A stretch of 64,000 bases of DNA, taken from positions 3,434,001 through 3,498,000 of the forward strand of contig NZ_CP162129.1 in NCBI RefSeq assembly GCF_040834005.1, given 5' to 3'. The notes under the pieces are model-generated. The model did not search any database. It saw nothing but the letters and a program-made list of their open reading frames with translations, and had not been told where the DNA came from. The stretch's first letter is position 1. Each line of letters opens with the position of its first letter. A program made the translations under genes and the position numbers. Of this stretch, positions 45,126 to 52,066 are shown one piece after another. The DNA is from Paenibacillus sp. PL2-23 (GTDB lineage Bacteria > Bacillota > Bacilli > Paenibacillales > Paenibacillaceae).

Positions 45126-45641
45126 TTATGATGGCCCACGCTGTTTATTTTCCTTCGCCGAACGGAACTGCTGCACCAGCTTGAATACAGCCGTCGCGCT
45201 TCCCATAGAGGAGCGGTAGCGCTCGATGTGCGCTTTCGCAAGCGGTGTATCATAATAGCCCGGAGCATATTTGTCCAGCATCGCCTGCATCGCTTCTGTC
45301 GCTTCATCCAGATCTCTGACAAGCTCCATCTGACCAAACGACATAACGCTCATATAAGCAGTATCCGTCTTGGCCGGAATGGGATCAGGGATGGTGCCGT
45401 ACGACTCGCTAACGGTCAAGCAGCCCGAGCTCCCGCCCTCCATCGCCCGCATCTTGCGCCCCTCCTGCGCTCCATGGAAATAAAACGCGTTGCGCTTCTT
45501 CATCCAGACAAAATTTAGAGGCACGACATATGGCAGCCCATCATCGGTCAAGCCCAGAAATCCTGTCTCCGCTCTCGCCAAAAAATCTTCGATCCTTCGC
45601 TCATCCGTACATTCGCGCTTTTGTAATCGAACGGTAAACAT
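45126..45641 (-). CDS. Pyridoxamine 5'-phosphate oxidase-related FMN-binding protein
   Basis: A 171-residue protein of the PNPOx-like split-barrel group (Pfam type Pyridox_ox_2, like nitroimidazole resistance NimA proteins): LARAETGFLGLTDDGLPYVV, PLNFVWMKKRNAFYFHGAQE, GRKMRAMEGG and SYMS-like VMSFGQMELV. These bind flavin; true PNPO activity cannot be assumed. It is transcribed away from a MocR-type PLP-dependent regulator, a pairing that often means the regulator controls its neighbour. Start ATG 45641 has AAGGGGG about 8 nt upstream. Confidence 0.85.
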   Translation of the reverse strand: MFTVRLQKRECTDERRIEDFLARAETGFLGLTDDGLPYVVPLNFVWMKKRNAFYFHGAQEGRKMRAMEGGSSGCLTVSESYGTIPDPIPAKTDTAYMSVMSFGQMELVRDLDEATEAMQAMLDKYAPGYYDTPLAKAHIERYRSSMGSATAVFKLVQQFRSAKENKQRGPS

Positions 45642-45672
45642 ATTGCCATCCCCCTTCTCTGCAGCTCCAATA

Positions 45673-45701
45673 TTGTGATATTGTCACTATATACCTATTC
45701 T
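45673..45701 (+). promoter_or_regulatory. Candidate promoter for the MocR-type regulator gene
   Basis: TTGTGA and TATTCT are 17 nt apart, about 50 nt before the start codon. The -10 overlaps the left arm of the operator-like repeat that starts at 45698, which would allow repression. Confidence 0.5.
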
Positions 45702-45747
45702 GTACCTGCCTAAAGGGACAGAAATGATGAATATTAAGGGGACAGAT
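45698..45747. promoter_or_regulatory. Operator-like repeats in front of the MocR-type regulator
   Basis: TTCTGTACC (45698-45706) and GGGACAGAA (45715-45723) form an imperfect inverted repeat, and GGGACAGA recurs at 45739-45746, exactly 24 bp after its first copy and next to the ribosome site. MocR/PdxR regulators are known to bind mixed direct and inverted repeats in divergent promoters, so autoregulation and control of the PNPOx-like gene are inferred. Confidence 0.6.
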
Positions 45748-45751
45748 ATCC

Positions 45752-47191
45752 ATGAACCATATGATTGGAATCACACCGTTATTAGACAAGCAAAGCCGCG
45801 TCCCTCTCTACATGCAGCTGTATCTGTATGTACGCAAACAAATCGAGACGGGAGCTATGGCCGCTGGACAAGCTCTCCCCTCCATTCGCCAGCTGTCCCA
45901 CCACCTGGGTATTAGCAAAAATACGGTCGAAGCCGCCTACGCTCAGCTTGTCGCAGAAGGCTATACGGTTAGCAAGGAACGTGGCGGCTACAGAGTGCAG
46001 GCTATTGAGGAGTTAGTTGCACCTCCCGGCAGCTCAGCTTCCGCCCAGCATGCGCCTTCAGCCCCAGCAGCCGCTGCATCAAAAAAAATACGCTACGATT
46101 TCCGTTACGGGGATATCGCGTTCGACCGGTTCCCGCATACGGCTTGGCGCTCCTGTGTGACGGAGTCACTCGCGTTGAATGACAAGGACGTGTTCGGCTA
46201 CGGCGATCCACAGGGACACTATGGTCTCCGGGAGTCCATCGCCCAGTATGTGTATCAGTCTCGCGGCATGGATTGCGGAGCGGATCAAATCTATTTGTGC
46301 GCGGGTACGCAGCATGCGGTTAGCATGCTCATCCAGCTGCTGGGACTGCATGCAGCCTCCATCGCTATGGAGGAGCCCGGCTATGTTGGCGTCAAATCCG
46401 TCTTTCGCAGCTCCGGCTGCACCTTGCTTCCCATTGGAATAGAGCACGACGGGATCAATCTGCATCAGCTTCAAGCAGACGCGAAGGATGCGAGGATTGT
46501 ATATGTCACCCCTTCCCACCAATTTCCGCTCGGGATGGTTATGCCCGTTCAGAAACGGCTGCGGCTGCTGCAATGGGCGGCTGAGGGAGAGCGATATATT
46601 ATCGAAGACGATTATGACAGCGAATTCCGCTACAGCAGCGCTCCCATTCCCGCGCTCAAGGCTTTGGATACACAGGATCGCGTCATTTATACGGGCACCT
46701 TCTCGAAGTCATTCCTGCCGGCGGTCCGTCTGAGCTACATCATATTTCCTGAGAGACTGGCTCAGCAATTGCGGGCTAAGCTGACACTGTACAGCCAGGC
46801 TGCTTCGCCTCTCCTTCAGGGGGCAGTTTGGCTGTTTATGAAAAACGGGCATTATGCCCGTCATGTCAGGAAGATGCGTCGCGTATATCATGCTCGTCAC
46901 AAAGCGCTGCTTGATGCCATCCAGGAGCATTTTGGCGAACACGCCAGCATCATCGGAGACTGCTCCGGCATGCATGTGCTCCTGAATGTGCCGGGACGAG
47001 CAGCCTCTGAGCTGCTGGAGCTTGCGGAAGCCCAGGGATGCAGAGTGTATTCTCCTGCCAGGCATTGGAACAATCCCATGGACTGCCCGCCCCATTATGT
47101 CATGCTGGGCTTCGGCGGCTTGACGGAGCTGGAGCTGAAGGAAGGCGTGCAGCAGCTGGAAAAAGCGTGGTTAAGTCCCGAACTTTTCTGA
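45752..47191 (+). CDS. MocR/PdxR-type transcriptional regulator with aminotransferase domain
   Basis: A 479-residue fusion of a GntR-type winged helix (about 15-80, PLYMQLYLYVRKQIETGAMA, ALPSIRQLSHHLGISKNTVE) and a fold-type I aminotransferase-like domain. The PLP lysine is K319 in TFSKSFLPAVRL and the PLP-ring aspartate lies in EDDYDSEF (about 285-292). Such proteins sense PLP or amines; PdxR activates vitamin B6 synthesis and GabR activates GABA use. pdxST is not in view, so the exact subtype is open. The adjoining divergent gene is PNPOx-like, which favours a B6-related role. AAGGGG lies 10 nt before the ATG. Confidence 0.9.
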   Translation: MNHMIGITPLLDKQSRVPLYMQLYLYVRKQIETGAMAAGQALPSIRQLSHHLGISKNTVEAAYAQLVAEGYTVSKERGGYRVQAIEELVAPPGSSASAQHAPSAPAAAASKKIRYDFRYGDIAFDRFPHTAWRSCVTESLALNDKDVFGYGDPQGHYGLRESIAQYVYQSRGMDCGADQIYLCAGTQHAVSMLIQLLGLHAASIAMEEPGYVGVKSVFRSSGCTLLPIGIEHDGINLHQLQADAKDARIVYVTPSHQFPLGMVMPVQKRLRLLQWAAEGERYIIEDDYDSEFRYSSAPIPALKALDTQDRVIYTGTFSKSFLPAVRLSYIIFPERLAQQLRAKLTLYSQAASPLLQGAVWLFMKNGHYARHVRKMRRVYHARHKALLDAIQEHFGEHASIIGDCSGMHVLLNVPGRAASELLELAEAQGCRVYSPARHWNNPMDCPPHYVMLGFGGLTELELKEGVQQLEKAWLSPELF

Positions 47192-47214
47192 AAATTTAAA
47201 CTTCACAAAAAGGC

Positions 47215-47243
47215 TTGCATATATAATTAAGGATGTGTAATAA
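47215..47243 (+). promoter_or_regulatory. Promoter for tRNA-Thr
   Basis: TTGCAT and TAATAA are spaced by 17 nt and placed about 30 nt before the first base of the tRNA, which fits an independent tRNA transcript. Confidence 0.6.
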
Positions 47244-47272
47244 TAAGTCTTGTCTTCAGGAAATAGAGACAT

Positions 47273-47348
<76 letters not shown>

Positions 47349-47379
47349 TTCTTTTCTGGGGCATCATACATAGTGACCA

Positions 47380-47410
47380 AGACGCTTCCGCGATGCGGAG
47401 GCGTCTTTTT
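47380..47410 (+). terminator. Terminator after tRNA-Thr
   Basis: A stem AGACGC(T)TCCGC with GCGGAGGCGTCT around a short loop, followed by TTTTT. It lies about 30 nt after the tRNA 3' end. Confidence 0.88.
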
Positions 47411-47426
47411 GTTGGTCTCCAGCCCC

Positions 47427-48026
47427 GATAACCACACACGGGATCGTTGTTGAAGTATTTTGATGTGTTTGTGGAGCGATAGCGATTCCTCGTGCCGTTA
47501 TGGAGCCGCACAAGCCCTCTTTACGCTCGATAGCCACACGTGGAATCGTTGTTGAAGTATTTTGATGTGTTTGCGATTCCTCGCGTCGTTATGGAGCTGC
47601 ACAAGCCCTCTTTACGCTCGATAGCCACACGTGGGATCGTTGTTGAAGTAATTTGATGTGTTTGTGGAGCGATAGCGATTTCTCGTGTCGTTATGGAGCC
47701 GCACAAGCCCTCTTTACGCTCGATAACCACACGTGGGATCGTTGTTGAAGTAATTTGATGTGTTTGCGGGGCGATAGCGATTCCTCGCGTCGTTATGGGG
47801 CCGCACAAGCCCTCTTTACGCTCGATAACCACACGTGGGATCGTTGTTGAAGTAATTTGATGTGTTTGTGGGGCAATAGCAATTCCTCGTGTCGTTATGG
47901 AGCCGCACAAGCCCTCTTTACGCTCGATAGCCACACGCGGGATCGTTGTTGAAGTAATTTGATGTGTTTGTGGGGCAATAGCAATTCCTCGTGTCGTTAT
48001 GGAGCTGACAAGTCCTCTCTAGCCCC
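47427..48026. repeat. Six-unit tandem repeat, about 102 bp per unit
   Basis: Units begin with GATA(A/G)CCACACG at 47427, 47529, 47620, 47722, 47824 and 47926, with lengths 102, 91, 102, 102, 102 and 101 bp. The second unit lacks 11 bp near TGGAGCGATAG. Units are about 90 percent alike by eye. Both ends of the array carry AGCCCCGATAAC (47421 and 48021). Each unit contains a small palindrome, usually CCACGTGG within CCACACGTGGG. Stops are rare on the minus strand because 102 is a multiple of three, but no ribosome site is seen and coding is unlikely. Together with flanks it fills the 47349-48052 gap. Confidence 0.9.
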
Positions 48027-48052
48027 GATAACGACACGGCGTTCTAAGATAA

Positions 48053-48175
48053 TTACTCGTCCGCTTCATCCCATTTTTTGGAGTAAGCTTTTTTGGTTAC
48101 CCACAGCGTCATCCAGGTGATAAGCGCGATTATAATGACCGAAAAAATCCACACTGATGCCGGAACGTTCCCCAT
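48053..48175 (-). CDS. Small single-pass membrane protein, 40 residues
   Basis: A short minus-strand gene encoding MGNVPASVWIFSVIIIALIT followed by WMTLWVTKKAY and a charged tail ending KKWDEADE. One membrane helix (about 8-28) has a short outer N-terminus and a basic then acidic cytoplasmic tail by the positive-inside rule. GAGGAGGG lies 6 nt before the ATG at 48175, an excellent Shine-Dalgarno. No family was recognised; small proteins of this shape often modulate a larger transporter, but no partner is adjacent. Confidence 0.72.
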   Translation of the reverse strand: MGNVPASVWIFSVIIIALITWMTLWVTKKAYSKKWDEADE

Positions 48176-48396
48176 CTATGCCCCTCCTCTCTTCGTTCCT
48201 TTTATTGTACCTCAATTCACACCGAGGACACGTCTGAATCGTTAACAAATTGGGAACTTTTCTCCTGAACACCGAATGGCCCATTCCCAGTTCCGAGAGC
48301 AATAACAGGAACTGCGCTACTGGATGTGTTGACAGACTCCCCTTCCATATTAATAATGAAAGTCAAATGAGTCATTCTAGGGAGGCAATAAGAGCA

Positions 48397-48606
48397 ATGG
48401 AATTCCGACTGGACCTGATCGAAACAAAAGTAGAGTTTTTTGAGGCTGCCAGCCTGAAGGCGCTGGAGGAGGATATCGGCAAAGCCATCGAGGTGAACAA
48501 AGCGCTGATGCTGGATGTGCATGCGGTGTCTCATCAAGCGGTATTCGACCCCCGCAGCGAGAAGATGAGGTATAGTGCTGTGGTACACTTCAAGCTGAAA
48601 AAATAA
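48397..48606 (+). CDS. yrzA: DUF2536 family protein (YrzA-like)
   Basis: A 69-residue cytoplasmic protein: MEFRLDLIETKVEFFEAASL, then IEVNKALMLDVHAVSHQAVF and the end YSAVVHFKLKK. Length and sequence pattern match the DUF2536/YrzA family of Bacillales, function unknown. The ATG at 48397 has GGGAGG 11 nt upstream, a little long; longer in-frame starts lack a ribosome site and would break the family length. It has its own terminator. Confidence 0.82.
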   Translation: MEFRLDLIETKVEFFEAASLKALEEDIGKAIEVNKALMLDVHAVSHQAVFDPRSEKMRYSAVVHFKLKK

Positions 48607-48651
48607 AACCAAGGCCATGTACTCTGCCAGGAGCACATGGCCTTGGTTTCT
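48606..48651. terminator. Bidirectional terminator between yrzA-like and sulfatase genes
   Basis: A perfect 15-bp stem (AAACCAAGGCCATGT with its complement) and a 14-nt loop. It begins at the yrzA-like stop codon and lies 24 nt from the sulfatase stop, so it can end both converging transcripts. Confidence 0.88.
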
Positions 48652-48674
48652 ATTGGCTGCCGCAGCCCTTGAGG

Positions 48675-50201
48675 TTATGCATGCCAAATGCGAGGCATCG
48701 GCAGAGGCTCCTTGCCAAGCTCAGCCCAAATATATTTGAGCAGCAGCTCCGACTTCAGCACCGCATAATCGGGGTCGTCCCAACGATTGTGCAGCTCGCC
48801 GGGGTCTTCGACCAAATCAAACAGCTCCCCGTAGGTTTGGTTGTAATATACCGTTATTTTATACCGCGCGTCTACGTACGTCTTCTGATGAATGGTCGTC
48901 GCTTCATGCCGGAATTCGCATATCGCATGATCACGCGCGCTTTCCCGCTGCCCGAGCCACACCTCCTTCTGATCGATCCCCGTCATGGCATGGGGGATGG
49001 GAATGCCGCAGAACGACAGGAATGTCGGCGCAAGATCGACAAGCGACTGAATCGACTCAGAAGTTTTGCCAGCAGGCACTCGGCCTGGGTAACGAACGAT
49101 AAACGGCAGCTTAATCAAATCCTCGTAATGAAAGCCGCCTTTGGCCTGAAGCCCATGCTGCCCGAAGAAATGACCGTGATCGGTTGTAAATACAACTATT
49201 GTATCCTCCGCAAGACCAAGCTCGTCCAGCTTATCCAATATCGCTCCGATATATTTGTCCATCAGGCTGATCATGCCATAATACACCGCAACCAGCTTCC
49301 TCTTATCATAATCCGTTAGCCGAGTCTTGCCTTTGTATAGATGAGAGCCATAGCCATGGATGCCGTAGCCGCTCTCCAGCAGCTCGGAGAAATCCGGAGC
49401 ATCCTCCTGCGTTTTGCCAAAATGAGGCGGGTTGCGGTCATGCTCTCCCGCCACCACGGAAGGAATTGTTAAGCTGTCAGGGTCATACATTTCATCCCAA
49501 GGCTCCGGCGCCAAATAATCGGGATGCGGGTCGAAGAAGCTGGACCACAGCAGGAATGGCTCATCGCTTTCCTTAAACTGCTCCAGCAAGTCGTTTGTCC
49601 GCTCCGCAATCCATGTGTTGTAATGATACTCCTCCGGAATCGGCCATTTGTACATTTGAGCCGGATCCATTGTGCCAGTCGGCGGGAGGAAATAATCCCT
49701 CCAATTCAAACAGCCCTTCTCTTCCATCCATAAAGCGTAATGCTGTCCCACATGCGCCTCATTCGTATGATTCCGCGCAAGCTCCACATGATCAAAGCCG
49801 TAGAACGGACCGTGGAACGATTGCCAGTGCTCCAAATCCTGAAGGATGGGATATGCCTCCTGCGAAGGATATTCCTCTGTCGAGCGAAGCGGCTGGAAAT
49901 GGGCTTTGCCAACCAAGGCAGTGCGATAGCCCGCATCACTGAAATCCTCCCCGACGGTATGGCGGTCCTCCAGCAGCTTCGTGCCAAGCGTCCAGGCCCC
50001 ATGCTGGCTCGGATACATCCCCGTAATAATGGACGCCCGCGTTGGCGTACAGGTTGGATTGGGGCAATACGCGCGCGTGAACGCCGTTCCTTCCCTGGTC
50101 AGCCTGTCGAGATTCGGCGTATGGACCTCGGAGTTAAATGCTCCGATTGTATTCCAGTGCTGCTGATCGCTTGTAATCAACAAAATATTAGGTTTCTTCA
50201 T
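48675..50201 (-). CDS. Sulfatase (arylsulfatase-type hydrolase)
   Basis: A 508-residue cytoplasmic member of the type I sulfatase family. The formylglycine motif CTPTR has C51, the residue that a maturase must oxidise; the metal-binding D12 (SDQQH), the TTDHGHFFGQHG segment and KLPFIVRYPG are also family features. No signal peptide is visible, so the substrate may be taken up first, for example a sulfated sugar. No maturase, transporter or glycosidase is near. It is divergent from two AraC-type regulators that are candidates for its control. GGAGG lies 10 nt before ATG 50201. Confidence 0.9.
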   Translation of the reverse strand: MKKPNILLITSDQQHWNTIGAFNSEVHTPNLDRLTREGTAFTRAYCPNPTCTPTRASIITGMYPSQHGAWTLGTKLLEDRHTVGEDFSDAGYRTALVGKAHFQPLRSTEEYPSQEAYPILQDLEHWQSFHGPFYGFDHVELARNHTNEAHVGQHYALWMEEKGCLNWRDYFLPPTGTMDPAQMYKWPIPEEYHYNTWIAERTNDLLEQFKESDEPFLLWSSFFDPHPDYLAPEPWDEMYDPDSLTIPSVVAGEHDRNPPHFGKTQEDAPDFSELLESGYGIHGYGSHLYKGKTRLTDYDKRKLVAVYYGMISLMDKYIGAILDKLDELGLAEDTIVVFTTDHGHFFGQHGLQAKGGFHYEDLIKLPFIVRYPGRVPAGKTSESIQSLVDLAPTFLSFCGIPIPHAMTGIDQKEVWLGQRESARDHAICEFRHEATTIHQKTYVDARYKITVYYNQTYGELFDLVEDPGELHNRWDDPDYAVLKSELLLKYIWAELGKEPLPMPRIWHA

Positions 50202-50254
50202 CCCAGTATCGCCTCCTATGCTATAATCTTAGGAGAAACCCATACATCTGACCA

Positions 50255-50271
50255 TATCTGAATCTCAGATA
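50255..50271. promoter_or_regulatory. Palindromic operator candidate between sulfatase and AraC genes
   Basis: TATCTGA and TCAGATA form a perfect 7-bp inverted repeat with a 3-nt spacer; ATCTGA also occurs at 50246-50251 as a direct copy. The site lies 54 nt before the sulfatase start and 34 nt before the AraC start. Confidence 0.5.
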
Positions 50272-50304
50272 CAACTATCCGTTTATCAGCTGGGGGCGGC
50301 TTAC

Positions 50305-51171
50305 ATGGCAATGATCGAAGACAGTCGCGAGTACAGGGAATTTCTATATCATACGCCTGGAGCCTGGGAGCGGGACGGACAGCTATGGACCATTCGCGCC
50401 GGCCACAGCATCACAAGACCTGGTTATGTGACGGGACCGCGTCGCATTGAATGCTTCAGCTTGCATCTCATAGTAACAGGCGAGCTTGAGCTGCTGGACG
50501 ACGGGCAAAGCATCGAGCTGAAGGAAGGGGATGTCTTCTGCTTGTTCCCCGGCCGGACGTACACCTATAAGCGGCCTGAGAGCTGTCCCGATCTGCGTCT
50601 GCGCTGGATCGCGTTTGACGGCGGAGCGGCGGCCTCCATGCTTGAAGAGGCTGGTTTGACAGACTCTGTCCCCTATAAACGCCAATGCCTGACACCAGCC
50701 ATCATGTCGATCATGGACCAGCAGTTCCACCTGCTACGCAAGGAAGGCTCCAGCTTCACAACGCCGCGAGAGACGCTGCTGCTGCAGAGCCTGCTGCTCC
50801 AGCTGTTCGCCGCTTTGATGGAGGATATGCGCAAGTCGATTCGCCCCCTGCCCCTCTGGGTTGAGCAAAGCGTCGCTTATATCGAGCTTCATGCGACTGA
50901 AGGGCTGACTGTCGATCGCCTGGCCGAGATGGCCGGCCTGCATCGGAATTATTATTCGACTGCGTTCTCGGAGTCGACGGGCAAGTCGCCGCAGCAGTAC
51001 ATCACCGAGGTGCGCATGGGTAAAGCTGCGGGTTGGCTGCTTGAGCCCGGGACGACAGTGACGGAAATCGCGTATTCCCTGGGCTACGCGAACCCCTATT
51101 CGTTCACTCGGGCATTCATCCGGTATTACGGAATGCCGCCCACCGCTTATCGGGAGCTGAAGAAGGAGTGA
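50305..51171 (+). CDS. AraC family transcriptional regulator (cupin sensor), first of two
   Basis: A 288-residue regulator. The N-terminal cupin-like sensor domain (about 15-150) contains CFSLHLIVTGELELLDDGQS and KEGDVFCLFPGRTYTYKRPE. The C-terminal DNA-binding domain has two helix-turn-helix units (about 190-288: LTVDRLAEMAGLHRNYYSTA, TVTEIAYSLGYANPYSFTRA). GGGGGCGG precedes the ATG. AraC proteins of this type control carbohydrate genes in Paenibacillus; the divergent sulfatase is the likely target. The next gene, a paralogue, starts 4 nt after its stop. Confidence 0.9.
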   Translation: MAMIEDSREYREFLYHTPGAWERDGQLWTIRAGHSITRPGYVTGPRRIECFSLHLIVTGELELLDDGQSIELKEGDVFCLFPGRTYTYKRPESCPDLRLRWIAFDGGAAASMLEEAGLTDSVPYKRQCLTPAIMSIMDQQFHLLRKEGSSFTTPRETLLLQSLLLQLFAALMEDMRKSIRPLPLWVEQSVAYIELHATEGLTVDRLAEMAGLHRNYYSTAFSESTGKSPQQYITEVRMGKAAGWLLEPGTTVTEIAYSLGYANPYSFTRAFIRYYGMPPTAYRELKKE

Positions 51172-51175
51172 GAGA

Positions 51176-52024
51176 ATGATCAAGCCCGGAGATATCATGC
51201 GCCAGCTGAATCAGATGAATTTCAAGGTGCTGCTGGCAGGCCATAATAGGAAGGGAGTCAATTGGACGCAGGAGCCCTATACCCATCGGTTCAACAGTCT
51301 GTGGCTCATCTCCAAAGGCAAAGCCACTTTTGTCATTGACGGCGTCTCGCATGCCGCTGAGCCCGGCAAGCTGTTTGTGGTGGCCCCTGGCACGGTTGTG
51401 CAGCGCTCGACGGAGGAAGGGCAACCGCTAGAATTTTATTTTGTCCGGTTCACTTATACCACGTCTTATGAAGAGGAAGGACGCTGGATGACCGAAGGCG
51501 AGTCGTCCGGTCCCCTGCTGCTCCACGGCGCCTTCACTATACAGAATCCACTGCCTCTGCTGCATGCCTTCGAGCAGATGTGCGAGCTTGTGAAGCGCCG
51601 AAGCCAGCTGGTCATCATGCGGCAGCGCATTGCGATGCTTGAGCTGTTGACGCTTATCGTTGCGGATCTGCGCTCGCAGATTGTGACCGGCCATACCAAT
51701 ACGGTCATTGAGAAGACCATTGATTATATGGTCAATCATTATGATAAAAGCATTACGCTGGACGATCTGGCCGATATGGCTGGCCTGAGCCCAAGCCACT
51801 TCAGCCGCCTGTTCAAAAAATACGCAGGCAGCACGCCCCTTCATTATTTGACCCAGCTGCGCATGGACAGAGCGAAGGAGCTGCTGACGTTATCCGATTA
51901 CCGGATGAAAGCCATCGCGCAGAGCATCGGGTACGCGGATGAGCTGTATTTTAGCCGGATGTTCAAGAAGATGGTCGGCACCAGCCCGAAGGAATATGCC
52001 AGAACGCACAAAGCATCCCCCTAA
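51176..52024 (+). CDS. AraC family transcriptional regulator, second of two
   Basis: A 282-residue regulator with a cupin-like N-terminal domain (THRFNSLWLISKGKATFVID, GKLFVVAPGTVVQRS) and a C-terminal AraC DNA-binding domain (about 180-282: ITLDDLADMAGLSPSHFSRL, LHYLTQLRMDRAKELL, AIAQSIGYADELYFSRMFKK). GGAG lies 7 nt before the ATG, inside the upstream gene's end, so the two regulators are co-translated. They are clearly different in sequence, so this is an old pair rather than a fresh duplication. Confidence 0.9.
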   Translation: MIKPGDIMRQLNQMNFKVLLAGHNRKGVNWTQEPYTHRFNSLWLISKGKATFVIDGVSHAAEPGKLFVVAPGTVVQRSTEEGQPLEFYFVRFTYTTSYEEEGRWMTEGESSGPLLLHGAFTIQNPLPLLHAFEQMCELVKRRSQLVIMRQRIAMLELLTLIVADLRSQIVTGHTNTVIEKTIDYMVNHYDKSITLDDLADMAGLSPSHFSRLFKKYAGSTPLHYLTQLRMDRAKELLTLSDYRMKAIAQSIGYADELYFSRMFKKMVGTSPKEYARTHKASP

Positions 52025-52035
52025 GCACAGAGAAA

Positions 52036-52066
52036 CCGGCGGCCCATCATGGCCGCCGGCTCTTAT
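52036..52066. terminator. Terminator between AraC and BmrD-like genes
   Basis: A 9-bp GC stem (CCGGCGGCC / GGCCGCCGG) with a 6-nt loop, followed by CTCTTATT. It overlaps the final codons of the converging ABC gene. The T-run is poor. Confidence 0.65.

Noticed and set aside
47521-47934. A 137-codon minus-strand frame with 34-residue repeats (GLCGSITTRGIAIAPQTHQI).
   Set aside because: Its openness follows from a repeat unit length divisible by three; there is no ribosome site, the frame breaks at the 91-bp unit, and no protein family is apparent.
47427-48026. CRISPR array.
   Set aside because: Whole 102-bp units repeat without unique spacers, and no cas genes are in the window.
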